DNA of 45,795 nucleotides from Bacillota bacterium (GCA_023436225.1 JAEZKA010000070.1:1-45795); one strand, 5' to 3'; shown: positions 1 to 7,220, counted from the stretch's first letter. Numbers and translations: made by a program. The notes: generated by a model from the sequence alone, not told the origin.

Positions 1-2
1 GT

Positions 3-113
3 GCGGCAACCGAGTGGGAACGTGTCTCTGTTGGATTGATAGTCACGCGCTATTTTTGTAAATCTAAATATGTGATAAACATCACTAACGTAAAAGGGGC
101 GCCGCACATTTAG
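3..113 (+). CDS. possible 3' end of an unidentified gene (partial)
   Basis: An open frame enters from the window edge and runs 36 codons to TAG at 111-113, inside the hairpin at 96-125. It has no recognisable motif. Its position just before an IS-end-like hairpin would fit the tail of a transposase, but a chance open frame is equally possible. Confidence 0.15.
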   Translation, partial: AATEWERVSVGLIVTRYFCKSKYVINITNVKGAPHI

Positions 114-125
114 TGCGACAGCCCC
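96..125 (-). terminator. long GC hairpin, terminator or insertion-sequence end
   Basis: GGGGC (96-100) pairs with GCCCC (121-125), and the inner arms GCCGCAC/GTGCGAC pair with one mismatch. Read on the minus strand the hairpin is followed by TTTTA, so it could terminate the thiamine operon about 200 bp downstream of its last gene. The string GGGGCTGTCGCAC also resembles ends of some transposable elements. Confidence 0.4.
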
Positions 126-226
126 ATCGCTCTATTCCTTATATAGCAAGGATTTCATCTATTTAATTATAAAGTACACTATTTTTAAGTTATGAAAGTG
201 GTGCGATTGAGGCATTTACTTACGAA

Positions 227-297
227 GGGCCTTTGAGGCCCATGTCGGCATTAGCCCCTTACAGGGGCAGAGCAAACCACCAGTTCACACTGGTGGT
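227..297. repeat. three consecutive perfect hairpins, IS200/IS605-end-like
   Basis: Three short perfect hairpins follow each other: GGGCCT/AGGCCC (227-241), GCCCC/GGGGC (254-268) and ACCACCAG/CTGGTGGT (276-297). Clusters of small hairpins like this mark the ends of IS200/IS605 elements and the guide RNA scaffolds of their TnpB genes. No transposase or TnpB is present, so at most a relic end is left. They could also serve as terminator or RNA-stability structures for the minus-strand operon ending at 328. Confidence 0.35.
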
Positions 298-327
298 GCT
301 GATTTCCGCAGAGTGGCAGTACAATTT

Positions 328-813
328 TCATAAAATGCTATCAATATAGTCAATCAACGGATGCAGCTTTTTTGTAGCAAACATTTCTCGCAAGGTTTCC
401 ATATCCACCCATTGAGCATTGACAACCTCTGTTTTCTGTAACTTTAATTCTTCAATCGCTATGTCAGCATGAAACAGCCATACCTCATAAAAATCCTGCT
501 CCTTATCCCGTTTTGCCCGGCAAATTAGCCTTCCGCTGTTTGCATCCAAATCAATGCCTAATTCTTCTTCGACTTCTCTAACTGCGCCTAACAAGCTGCT
601 TTCTCCAGATAAGACAGAACCGCCCGTACATTCCCAATAGCCCGGATAAGACTTGTTCGGGTGTCGCTGCGATAACAGATATTGTCCTTGACTATTTACA
701 ATCCATGCACTAACGACAAGATGATAGAAGCCTTGCGGGATAGCTTTTCCTCTCTCTAATTTCAATCCTGTTATTTCTTGTTGTTCATTATATATATCCC
801 ATAGCTCCTGCAT
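328..813 (-). CDS. NUDIX hydrolase, last gene of the thiamine operon
   Basis: A 161-aa NUDIX protein. The NUDIX box is complete at about residues 65-87 (G65, E71, R79, E80, then EEELGI), so it should be an active Mg-dependent pyrophosphohydrolase. The HPNKSYPG segment before the box is also found in isopentenyl-diphosphate isomerase-like NUDIX proteins. The start overlaps the upstream HAD gene by 26 nt and has GGGAG about 8 nt ahead, suggesting translational coupling. Its place at the end of a TPP-riboswitch operon suggests a thiamine-related pyrophosphate substrate, for example clean-up of damaged thiamine diphosphate. That is inference; the fold alone does not fix the substrate. Confidence 0.85.
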   Translation of the reverse strand: MQELWDIYNEQQEITGLKLERGKAIPQGFYHLVVSAWIVNSQGQYLLSQRHPNKSYPGYWECTGGSVLSGESSLLGAVREVEEELGIDLDANSGRLICRAKRDKEQDFYEVWLFHADIAIEELKLQKTEVVNAQWVDMETLREMFATKKLHPLIDYIDSIL

Positions 814-1468
814 TTTTCACACTCCCTGGCAATGGGGCGTTGCTGAAATCAGACAAATATCCGTCTGCAAGGCTTTCTATTTCAGAACGGTTATGAGCCG
901 AATATTTATCATACACGCCGTAAACTATCATGCCCGCCTGCTTCGCGCTCTTAACAGCAGGAAGCACATCTTCAAATACAATACATCGACTTTGGGGAAC
1001 GCCCAGCGCCTTTGCTGCAAACTGAAATATATCCGGATATTCTTTTCCCCGTTCCACTTGCTCGGTGGAGCAAAGAACATCAAAGAATGAGATTATTTCA
1101 TTGTTTTCTAAGCAGGGCTTGTATAATTCTTCGGGTAGTCCCGTTGCGACCGCTAATTTTACACCACTGCTTTTCAAACGCACAAGATAATCATAAGCGA
1201 ATGGCATTAGGCGAACATTATGGGTGTATTCATATGCCGCCATGATATTCCATTCTTTTACGATAGCATCAACACTTTCAGATAACACAAACAAATCAAT
1301 CGTATATTTTGCCGCTTCTTCAAAACTTCGGGCGCATATTTCCGTAACGTAGTTATCGGGTACTGCTAACCCTCTCTTATGTATAAACTTAATGTCAATT
1401 TCTTCCCACACGTCCATTGAATTAAGTAATGTGCCGTCTAAATCAAAAATCGCTGCTGTGAAATCCAT
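788..1468 (-). CDS. HAD-superfamily phosphatase in the thiamine operon
   Basis: A 226-aa haloacid dehalogenase-type phosphatase of the beta-phosphoglucomutase-like subfamily. Motif I is FDLDGT with nucleophile Asp9 and acid/base Asp11. Motif II lies in VATG, the conserved Lys in RGKEYPD, and motif III is VFEDV, with a helical cap between motifs I and II. The start codon abuts the thiE stop (TAA then ATG, no gap), so the two are co-translated. In this setting a thiamine phosphate or HMP phosphate is a plausible substrate, but sugar phosphates cannot be excluded. Confidence 0.85.
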   Translation of the reverse strand: MDFTAAIFDLDGTLLNSMDVWEEIDIKFIHKRGLAVPDNYVTEICARSFEEAAKYTIDLFVLSESVDAIVKEWNIMAAYEYTHNVRLMPFAYDYLVRLKSSGVKLAVATGLPEELYKPCLENNEIISFFDVLCSTEQVERGKEYPDIFQFAAKALGVPQSRCIVFEDVLPAVKSAKQAGMIVYGVYDKYSAHNRSEIESLADGYLSDFSNAPLPGSVKNAGAMGYI

Positions 1469-2107
1469 TTAAATCTTCCTCTCAACCAAACATTTCTTTA
1501 ATTCAACGGAAGCCTGTTTTATATCCGGCTGTGCGATAATGGCAGATACAACGGCCACTCCGTTTAATCCGGCGTCAATAAACTCAGGAGCATTTTCCTT
1601 GTTTATTCCCCCGATTGCCACAATGGGAATAGGCACCGCTTCGCGGATTTTCCGCAGCTCTCCCATAGACACAATTTTAGCATCTGTCTTTGTTCCTGTC
1701 GTGAACATGGCACCAACTCCCAAATAATCGGCTCCGTATTTTTGTGCTTGCATTGCTTCTGAAAGACAAGAGGCAGAAACGCCAAGCAGCATATCTTGAC
1801 TGATTATCTTTCGCGCAGCGGAAGCAGGAATATCATTTTGTCCGATATGTACACCCTCCGCGCCAACCGATAAGGCAATATCAATTCTGTCATTGATGAT
1901 TAAGGGAACATGATGTTTGCTCGTAATACTCTTAATTTCCATTGCTAAATTATAGAAGTCAAATGATGATATGTTTTTTTCTCGTAACTGTACCATAGTG
2001 CAGCCGCCTAAAACAGCCTGTTCAACCGCCTCCTGCAGCGTCGCTGTACTCATAAGCGTACGATCCGTAACAAGATACAACGTATAATCAAAATTCATAA
2101 CCGCCAC
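1469..2107 (-). CDS. thiE: thiamine-phosphate synthase
   Basis: A 212-aa TIM-barrel enzyme that joins HMP-diphosphate to thiazole phosphate to give thiamine phosphate. Family signatures are visible: LYLVTDR near the N-terminus, QLREK for the pyrophosphate pocket, the INDR segment, GVHIGQND, GVSAS and VAIGGI. Length is normal. It starts 1 bp after the thiD stop and ends directly against the HAD gene. No thiC, thiG or thiM is in the window, so thiazole phosphate must come from elsewhere. This operon looks like salvage rather than full synthesis. Confidence 0.95.
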   Translation of the reverse strand: MAVMNFDYTLYLVTDRTLMSTATLQEAVEQAVLGGCTMVQLREKNISSFDFYNLAMEIKSITSKHHVPLIINDRIDIALSVGAEGVHIGQNDIPASAARKIISQDMLLGVSASCLSEAMQAQKYGADYLGVGAMFTTGTKTDAKIVSMGELRKIREAVPIPIVAIGGINKENAPEFIDAGLNGVAVVSAIIAQPDIKQASVELKKCLVERKI

Positions 2108-2108
2108 C

Positions 2109-2918
2109 TCACTTTTGAAAATCCTTTAATCCATGCTGATACAATTCGTAAAAGTGGTGTGTTGGCCCGTTTCCTTTGCCTATTGCAAGTGAATGTTTGA
2201 TTGCAACGGTAACATAATTCTTTGCACTTTTTACCGCTTCATATACACTCATTCCATTTGCAAGCTGTGAAGCAATAGCGGACGAAAAGGTGCAGCCTGT
2301 ACCATGTGTGTTTTTGGTTGCTATGCGGGTAGTTTCAAAGTGGTATATGTTATCTCCGTCAAACAAAACATCCAATGCGTCCCCTGCGGCATGGCCACCT
2401 TTTACAACAATCGCTTTACAGCCCATATCGCATATTTTCCGGGCTGCTGCTTCCATATCCGCAACAGATGTTATTTTCATATCCGCTATTTTTTCCGTTT
2501 CAGGAATGTTTGGAGTCAACACATCAGCAAGCGGGATTATAACTTTTATCAGCGTATCAACTGCCGTTGGCTCCATAAGAGGACACCCGTTCTTTGCGTA
2601 CATTACAGGATCAATCACAACATGATGCGGATTATACTGTCTTATCTTTTCAGCGACAGCCCTCATACAATCCGGAGTCGATAGCATACCGATTTTTACA
2701 GCATCAACCTCAATATCTTCAAACACAGCGTCAATTTGCTTGCCAATCATTTCCGGTGTTATATCTTGAATATCAATTACCCGGCTTGTATTTTCAGCGA
2801 CAACAGAAACAATGACACTCATACCAAAGACGCCATGTGCTGAAAAGGTCTTTAAGTCTGCTTGAATACCTGCGCCGCCACTACAATCAGATCCAGCAAT
2901 ACTCAATACTTTTTTCAT
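2109..2918 (-). CDS. thiD: hydroxymethylpyrimidine/phosphomethylpyrimidine kinase
   Basis: A 269-aa ribokinase-fold enzyme that phosphorylates HMP and HMP-phosphate to make the pyrimidine substrate of ThiE. It begins with the characteristic SIAGSD.SGGAGIQADLKT region, has VIDPVM and TPNIPE in the middle, and carries the catalytic GTGCTFSSA motif with the general-base Asp replaced in sequence by Cys-flanked GTGC, as is usual in ThiD. An AGGAGG ribosome binding site sits 7-12 nt before the ATG. Its start overlaps the stop of the broken thiN by 4 nt (ATGA). Confidence 0.95.
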   Translation of the reverse strand: MKKVLSIAGSDCSGGAGIQADLKTFSAHGVFGMSVIVSVVAENTSRVIDIQDITPEMIGKQIDAVFEDIEVDAVKIGMLSTPDCMRAVAEKIRQYNPHHVVIDPVMYAKNGCPLMEPTAVDTLIKVIIPLADVLTPNIPETEKIADMKITSVADMEAAARKICDMGCKAIVVKGGHAAGDALDVLFDGDNIYHFETTRIATKNTHGTGCTFSSAIASQLANGMSVYEAVKSAKNYVTVAIKHSLAIGKGNGPTHHFYELYQHGLKDFQK

Positions 2919-3170
2919 AAAATAGTTACCTCCTTTGCTTCTTCGGGAAAGACAATGAGCAATGTTCCGTTTTTTACGGTAATTGCACTTTCTTTTCCAA
3001 TAAACTCATTACTCACTCCAAGGATCTTGTCCGAATAAAAATCCCTCCAAATACCGAAACCCTGCGTCTGCGGCAATTACCATATCGGCAGGTCGCGGAG
3101 AAAAGCCCAATCCATAATTATCCCCGGCACCTACCACATAACAAATCTTTGTTTTATTGATTAACCTCAC
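2915..3170 (-). pseudogene. thiN: thiamine pyrophosphokinase remnant with internal deletion
   Basis: The first part, reading from a GTG at 3170, encodes KICYVVGAG and MVIAADAGFRYL, the start of a ThiN enzyme (thiamine to thiamine diphosphate). It then runs out of frame to a stop. A second frame beginning near 3038 encodes GVSNEFIGKES and NGTLLIVF, the known C-terminal pattern of ThiN. About 75 of the usual 210 or so residues remain, so roughly the middle two thirds was deleted out of frame near 3035-3060. The 5' end overlaps tenA and the 3' end overlaps thiD, so the old operon coupling survives. Confidence 0.85.
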
Positions 3171-3813
3171 TATAAACCATTTCCCAAAAGTCAAGTTCAA
3201 GCAAACTTGCCTGCATAAAAATACGGCTCAATTTCTCTTGTTCTTCTATTTCCAACACCTCGCATTTTTGGTTTGCAAAATCAATCCAACCTTCTTCGCT
3301 TTCAATGTATTTATCTTCTGAATAATCTTGAATGAAGTCGAAATACCTTGACTTATCTGTGTTCGGCATAGCAGCTATTTTTCTGAAAATATAGCCATAA
3401 CTCAACATACAAGGAAGTACAGCCATAAGTATTTCGCATACGTTTCCGTTCTCTGCTATCTTTAACATGAAATCGATATAGTATTGACATTCAAGTAACG
3501 GTTCTATCTCTTCAATATCATCATCAGTCATTCCGAATTGTTTTAGGTAGCTCAACCTAACGGCAGACTCGGTATCTGTTACAAAGCTCAAAATAGAGTA
3601 ATACATCTGAATATCTTTCAAAACAAATGAATGATATATAGCTTTACCATAGATACGAGCATAGTGCTTCAGATAAATGCTATCCTGTATCATATAGTTC
3701 TTAAACTTGTCAAGCGATAGAGTGCCGCCTTGAAGTTCTCGGACAAACGGAGTAGTGGCGCACTTATCCCAAATAGGATAGTTCTTTTTCAATACCTCTT
3801 GCATAAACGTCAT
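3154..3813 (-). CDS. tenA: TenA-family aminopyrimidine aminohydrolase / thiaminase II
   Basis: A 219-aa all-helical TenA/THI-4 protein. It hydrolyses aminopyrimidine breakdown products of thiamine to HMP for salvage by ThiD. Key family residues can be placed: Asp44 in MIQDSIYL, catalytic Cys135 in VLPCMLSYGY and Glu206 in SLLELDFWEM. GGAGGA lies 7 nt before the ATG, just after the poly-T of the riboswitch terminator, so translation begins only if that terminator is read through. It is the first gene of the operon. Confidence 0.92.
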   Translation of the reverse strand: MTFMQEVLKKNYPIWDKCATTPFVRELQGGTLSLDKFKNYMIQDSIYLKHYARIYGKAIYHSFVLKDIQMYYSILSFVTDTESAVRLSYLKQFGMTDDDIEEIEPLLECQYYIDFMLKIAENGNVCEILMAVLPCMLSYGYIFRKIAAMPNTDKSRYFDFIQDYSEDKYIESEEGWIDFANQKCEVLEIEEQEKLSRIFMQASLLELDFWEMVYSEVNQ

Positions 3814-3827
3814 TTCTTTTTCCTCCT

Positions 3828-3862
3828 AAAAAAACAGAGCCTCCAAACAAAATCGGAAGCTC
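3828..3862 (-). terminator. intrinsic terminator of the proximal TPP riboswitch
   Basis: On the minus strand GAGCTTCC pairs with GGAGGCTC (one U-G wobble) and is followed by TGTTTTTTT. It lies between the proximal TPP aptamer and the tenA ribosome binding site, the normal place for an OFF switch. Confidence 0.85.
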
Positions 3863-3884
3863 TTTCAGACGCAATACGGCGTAA

Positions 3885-3970
3885 GAAATTGCTTCCCTAC
3901 GCCGGTATTAACCGACAGGTCCAGAGGTCAGGTCTTACCTTTTTCAACTTGTTCAGTTCCCTCGCAAACA
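3885..3970 (-). ncRNA. TPP riboswitch (THI element), gene-proximal copy
   Basis: The minus strand carries the TPP aptamer core: GACCTGACCTCTGGACCTG, then a short stem, TAATACCGGCGTAGGGAAGC, with TTGC/GCAA able to close P1. The usual CTGAGA is degenerate here (GTTGAAAAAGG). It is followed by its own terminator at 3828-3862. TPP binding would stop transcription of the tenA operon. Confidence 0.9.
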
Positions 3971-3991
3971 CATATCAAGATATATAATTAT

Positions 3992-4022
3992 AAAAAAAAC
4001 GTTCCTTCTTTTTTAGGAGCGT
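3992..4022 (-). terminator. intrinsic terminator of the distal TPP riboswitch
   Basis: On the minus strand ACG.TCCT pairs with AGGA.CGT around an A-rich loop and is followed by eight Ts (TTTTTTTTAT). It lies between the two aptamers, so each riboswitch has an independent expression platform. Confidence 0.8.
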
Positions 4023-4040
4023 CTTTCAAATACAAAGATA

Positions 4041-4130
4041 TTGATAGGCTCCCTACGTTGGTGTTAACCAACAGGTTCAAAGGGTCAGGTTTTAACCTTC
4101 TCAACTACGATGTAGTCCCCCTGCAATTTT
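4041..4130 (-). ncRNA. TPP riboswitch (THI element), promoter-proximal copy
   Basis: The minus strand shows GCAGGGGGAC, the near-consensus GTTGAGAAGG, then AACCTGACCCTTTGAACCTG, a hairpin, and TTAACACCAACGTAGGGAG. This is a canonical thiamine diphosphate aptamer, closer to consensus than the second copy. Transcription starts only a few bases upstream. Confidence 0.93.
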
Positions 4131-4134
4131 TATG

Positions 4135-4163
4135 ACTATAACACATTTTTTTCCTGATGTCAA
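4135..4163 (-). promoter_or_regulatory. SigA-type promoter of the thiamine operon
   Basis: TTGACA (4158-4163) and TATAGT (4135-4140) are separated by exactly 17 bp on the minus strand. The predicted start near 4128 places both TPP aptamers in the leader. Confidence 0.85.
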
Positions 4164-4208
4164 TATACACTTCAAATAATGATAGCAACAATCTCTGTCT
4201 GATAACAG

Positions 4209-4457
4209 CTATCGACTTTTCCTTACATCGTATATTGCTTTTTCTTCATATTCATTCTCATCATAGTATAGTGTTATTCTCTTCCCTCTATTATCGTCCA
4301 ACATCCAAGTATCACCTAAGAAATCAGTGTGTTCCATGTCAGATTCACCCCAAGAAGCAACAATTTCCTCACGAGTTTGTCCTATCAAATTCTCTTCTAA
4401 ATCTTCTTCCGTATATCCCATTTCCATAACATAGCCAGTTAATTCGCTAAATTTCAT
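4209..4457 (-). CDS. small SmpA/OmlA-like protein, uncharacterised
   Basis: An 82-aa acidic soluble protein with no signal peptide. The stretch LIGQTREEIVASWGESD followed by WMLDDNRGKRITLYYD resembles the small SmpA/OmlA-type fold (G-x-T-x-x-x-[IV]-x-x-x-W-G-x-P-D), here as a short cytoplasmic version. The start lacks a close Shine-Dalgarno. Its ATG overlaps the stop of a short upstream frame (TTATGA), so it may be translated by coupling. It may also be a piece of a longer ancestral protein. Function unknown. Confidence 0.6.
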   Translation of the reverse strand: MKFSELTGYVMEMGYTEEDLEENLIGQTREEIVASWGESDMEHTDFLGDTWMLDDNRGKRITLYYDENEYEEKAIYDVRKSR

Positions 4458-4466
4458 AACATCAGC

Positions 4467-4502
4467 AAATATCTCCCATCCTCCATCTCAAGACCAAATA
4501 TC
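4467..4502 (-). repeat. 36-bp fragment matching the coding sequence at 11540-11575
   Basis: This stretch matches 11540-11575 at 31 of 36 positions and, on the minus strand, encodes FGLEMEDGRYL against FGFEMEDGRYL in the secreted protein at 10744-11820. The flanks do not match, so it is a small leftover of a homologous gene. Confidence 0.55.
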
Positions 4503-4545
4503 ACAGGACTTTGGTGCGCACGACATTGACCGATAATCGAGCAAA

Positions 4546-4571
4546 GCGGTGGGTGAAAAAGCACCCGCCGC
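4546..4571. terminator. strong hairpin downstream of the isochorismatase gene
   Basis: GCGGTGGGTG and CACCCGCCGC form a 10-bp stem with one wobble around AAAAAG. It follows the minus-strand gene ending at 4603. There is no long T-run, so termination is plausible but not certain. Confidence 0.45.
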
Positions 4572-4602
4572 TCTATGTGGTTACTATGGAAAGAGCTTAA
4601 TT

Positions 4603-5088
4603 TTATAGGTCCTTCAAACAAATGATTTTACTACCTTTACTTTCATAATAACGTAGCATTTCATCAATTTTCCTTTTATCATAACTAGTAACGCAATCTG
4701 AAAGGACATTAACTCCATAATTTGCGTTGCGCATGTTGTAACAGGTTGATTTAACACAAGCAACAGCATCTGCTCCTGCTATGTAGAAATCACATATTTC
4801 ATTTTTACCAATAAAATCTGTAAATTCTTCACAGCTTAATGCGTTTCCTTTGAATTTTGTAAAAACATTGTTTGAGACTATTTTCAAGTCTGTGGCTAAT
4901 TCAGACCCATATGTATTGGGTTTAAGAGTCCTCGTGCCAGCTGATAAATTCTCATGCCTTATATAAATAACATATATATTATTATTGACTGCCCAATCAA
5001 TCGCTTTATTGATATTGCCAATAACATCCTTGTAATTCTTTGTTATGTCATTTTGAATATCAATTATTACTAAAGCTTTTTTCTGCAT
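4603..5088 (-). CDS. isochorismatase-family cysteine hydrolase
   Basis: A 161-aa alpha/beta hydrolase of the isochorismatase/nicotinamidase superfamily. Asp10 in VIIDIQND, Lys78 or Lys80 in FTKFKGNAL and Cys111 in ADAVACVKST supply the Asp-Lys-Cys catalytic set; the cis-peptide ADAVA is conserved. The nicotinamidase metal-binding His cluster is not obvious, so an amide or imide hydrolase of unknown substrate is the safer call. AGGAGG lies 7 nt upstream of the ATG. It is divergent from a WYL-domain regulator, which probably controls it. Confidence 0.85.
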   Translation of the reverse strand: MQKKALVIIDIQNDITKNYKDVIGNINKAIDWAVNNNIYVIYIRHENLSAGTRTLKPNTYGSELATDLKIVSNNVFTKFKGNALSCEEFTDFIGKNEICDFYIAGADAVACVKSTCYNMRNANYGVNVLSDCVTSYDKRKIDEMLRYYESKGSKIICLKDL

Positions 5089-5142
5089 AGTATTTCCTCC
5101 TGATAGGTTAATTGACTTGCTTGCTTATCATTATACCTTGCA

Positions 5143-5175
5143 ATTGTTGACAGCAGTATGGCAACAATCTATAAT
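5143..5175 (+). promoter_or_regulatory. promoter and inverted-repeat operator between isochorismatase and WYL regulator
   Basis: TTGACA (5147-5152) and TATAAT (5170-5175) are 17 bp apart and read toward the regulator. ATTGTTG (5143-5149) and CAACAAT (5162-5168) form an inverted repeat across the -35 and spacer. A second TATAAT on the minus strand (5130-5135) would serve the divergent hydrolase gene. An autoregulatory operator is inferred. Confidence 0.65.
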
Positions 5176-5207
5176 GAATATAAGAATTTTTGGAAGGCGG
5201 TCATCAG

Positions 5208-6152
5208 ATGAAGGTTGACAGGCTTATTAGCATTATTATGATACTCCTTGATAAAAAGCGTATAGGCGCACAGGAGCTAGCAGATATGTTTGAAGTGTCA
5301 CCCCGCACAATCTACCGCGACATTGACACGATCAACATGGCGGGTATTCCTGTTCGCAGTACATCGGGAGTGGGCGGCGGTTTTGAAATTATGCAGAATT
5401 ACAAGATTGATAGCAAGGTTTTTTCGACTACCGACCTTTCCGCTATCTTAATGGGGCTTTCCAGTCTTTCCAACATGATACGAGGTAATGAACTGGTAAA
5501 CGCCCTTGCAAAAGTCAAGAGTTTTATCCCCGCCGACAGAGCGAAAGACATTGAATTAAAAGCAAATCAAATATATATAGATTTAAGTCCGTGGATGGGC
5601 AACAGGAACGTACAACCATATTTAGAGATGATAAAAACGGCTTTACAGGAAAGTAAGCTACTGACCTTTGAATATATAGATCACAATGGAATTAAAACCG
5701 CACGAACAGCAGAGCCGTATCAGCTTGTATTGAAAGGTAGTCATTGGTATTGGCAAGGGTATTGCCATAAAAGAAATGATTTTCGCTTATTTAAACTAAC
5801 CCGCACATCAAATCTACAAATACTAGAGGAATTTTTTACACCACGAGATTTCCAAAAACCACAGTTGGATTTTACTGATCTTTTGACAACTATGCAAACA
5901 ACAATCAAAATTCGCATTCATAAATCTGTCATGGACAGGGTGCTTGATTATTGCACTTATGAACACTTTTCACCAGACGGTGATGAGCATTACATTGTTC
6001 GTTTTCCTTTCATAGAGAACGAATACTACTACAATATTCTTTTTAGTTTTGGGGATAAATGCGAGTGTTTAGAGCCGTTACATATACGCACAGAAATGAG
6101 GCGTAGAATACATGATATAGCAACCATATACGAAAGTACCTTAAACCATTGA
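5208..6152 (+). CDS. YafY-type transcriptional regulator (HTH plus WYL domain)
   Basis: The ATG at 5208 is preferred over a TTG at 5190 because GGAAGGCGG lies about 7 nt before it; this gives 314 aa. The N-terminus is a DeoR/HTH_11 winged helix (VSPRTIYRDIDTINMAGIPV). The middle and C-terminus are a WYL ligand-sensing domain (residues about 135-210, with YQLVLKGSHWYWQGYC) and a WCX extension. WYL regulators sense small molecules or nucleic acid. The divergent neighbour is the hydrolase at 4603-5088, the probable target. Confidence 0.88.
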   Translation: MKVDRLISIIMILLDKKRIGAQELADMFEVSPRTIYRDIDTINMAGIPVRSTSGVGGGFEIMQNYKIDSKVFSTTDLSAILMGLSSLSNMIRGNELVNALAKVKSFIPADRAKDIELKANQIYIDLSPWMGNRNVQPYLEMIKTALQESKLLTFEYIDHNGIKTARTAEPYQLVLKGSHWYWQGYCHKRNDFRLFKLTRTSNLQILEEFFTPRDFQKPQLDFTDLLTTMQTTIKIRIHKSVMDRVLDYCTYEHFSPDGDEHYIVRFPFIENEYYYNILFSFGDKCECLEPLHIRTEMRRRIHDIATIYESTLNH

Positions 6153-6190
6153 CAGGCTAGATTTTTGCCATGTCATTTTGCTGTAGACAA

Positions 6191-6218
6191 CGGGGAACAG
6201 AATAAATCCTGTCCCCCG
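6191..6218. terminator. hairpin between convergent genes
   Basis: CGGGGAACAG pairs with CTGTCCCCCG (one mismatch) around AATAAATC in the 90-bp space between the WYL gene and the convergent kinase gene. It could terminate both. No strong T-run on either side. Confidence 0.45.
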
Positions 6219-6242
6219 CTCTCGTCTGCTTAGATATAACAC

Positions 6243-7220
6243 TCACATAGAACCAAATATTTCAGGCGCTTCTTTTATCATAGATATAAAGCCATTCTTT
6301 AGCTCAGTGTTTTGATTTAGATAACCCTGCATACAAGTAAATAGTAGCATTCTTCGATAGTTTATGAACGTATCTATTTGCTTCAGCCAAAAATCATCAA
6401 TATGATTTTCTGTTTCATACCCATTGATAAACTCATGAAAATAACGTTGTATCGGTTCTTTGTTGTAGACATTATTAAATATACCGCCTGCTAGATCAAA
6501 CATGATACCTTGAACCGGAACGACGATATCCTGCAAAAAGAAATGACAGCCAGCAACATCAAAATCAATTAAAGTAATATCATTACCGTTCATTATTATG
6601 TTAAATTGATGATTGTCATTATGGATAAAGCCATAATTATTTCTGGTTATTGGTAGTTGGGAAAGCGCAACACTCATTTCTTGCCATTTACTCTTTACAA
6701 AAACATCCTTACACCAGTTATAAAAGAAATTAATCTCATCTGTATACCCATACTCGGAGGATTTTCCGCTAATATTCTTCCATATCGGGTAGTTCTTAGT
6801 AATCCTATGTGCTTTTCCTATCAATTTACCCCAATGATAGCTCAAATCAGAAGCTAGTAATTCAGTCTTAGGATTTTCTCCTTCACAGTATTTCATCGAA
6901 TAGGCAATATAAATATGATCTCCATCTTCATAGGTGGCATATATATTCTTTTCAGAATTTTCCTCTGGGTATGCAATATTAATGCCCTGAGTTCCAAGAT
7001 ACTTAACAAATGCTAAACGATCGTTGAGTGCTTGTAATTCATCTGTTCCCGGTTTATCCACCGCCAAGATTTTGAGTACCTTTTTTTGACCTGCCGAATA
7101 ATAAGAGTATGCTATACCGTCAGAATCTTCTCTCCCACCACCCAAAAAAGTAAGCTCAGATTCTTTTGTTTCATAGGAACTACACAGATTGTTTAGCGCT
7201 TTTAAAGTTACATTTATCAT
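6243..7220 (-). CDS. APH/choline-kinase-like phosphotransferase
   Basis: A 325-aa protein kinase-like fold enzyme. The catalytic loop is HNDNHQFN (pattern H-x-D-x4-N), followed by the metal-binding segment LIDFDVAG. The N-terminal lobe carries VLKILA with the probable ATP-binding Lys. This family includes aminoglycoside, homoserine and spore-coat (CotS-like) kinases, and the sequence does not decide between them. GGGAG lies 7 nt before the ATG. It stands alone between the WYL and methyltransferase genes, so there is no operon clue to a substrate. Confidence 0.82.
   Translation of the reverse strand: MINVTLKALNNLCSSYETKESELTFLGGGREDSDGIAYSYYSAGQKKVLKILAVDKPGTDELQALNDRLAFVKYLGTQGINIAYPEENSEKNIYATYEDGDHIYIAYSMKYCEGENPKTELLASDLSYHWGKLIGKAHRITKNYPIWKNISGKSSEYGYTDEINFFYNWCKDVFVKSKWQEMSVALSQLPITRNNYGFIHNDNHQFNIIMNGNDITLIDFDVAGCHFFLQDIVVPVQGIMFDLAGGIFNNVYNKEPIQRYFHEFINGYETENHIDDFWLKQIDTFINYRRMLLFTCMQGYLNQNTELKNGFISMIKEAPEIFGSM

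Noticed and set aside
4500..4571. Hairpin as part of a third riboswitch
   Set aside because: Only a simple 10-bp stem is present; no aptamer core sequence surrounds it.
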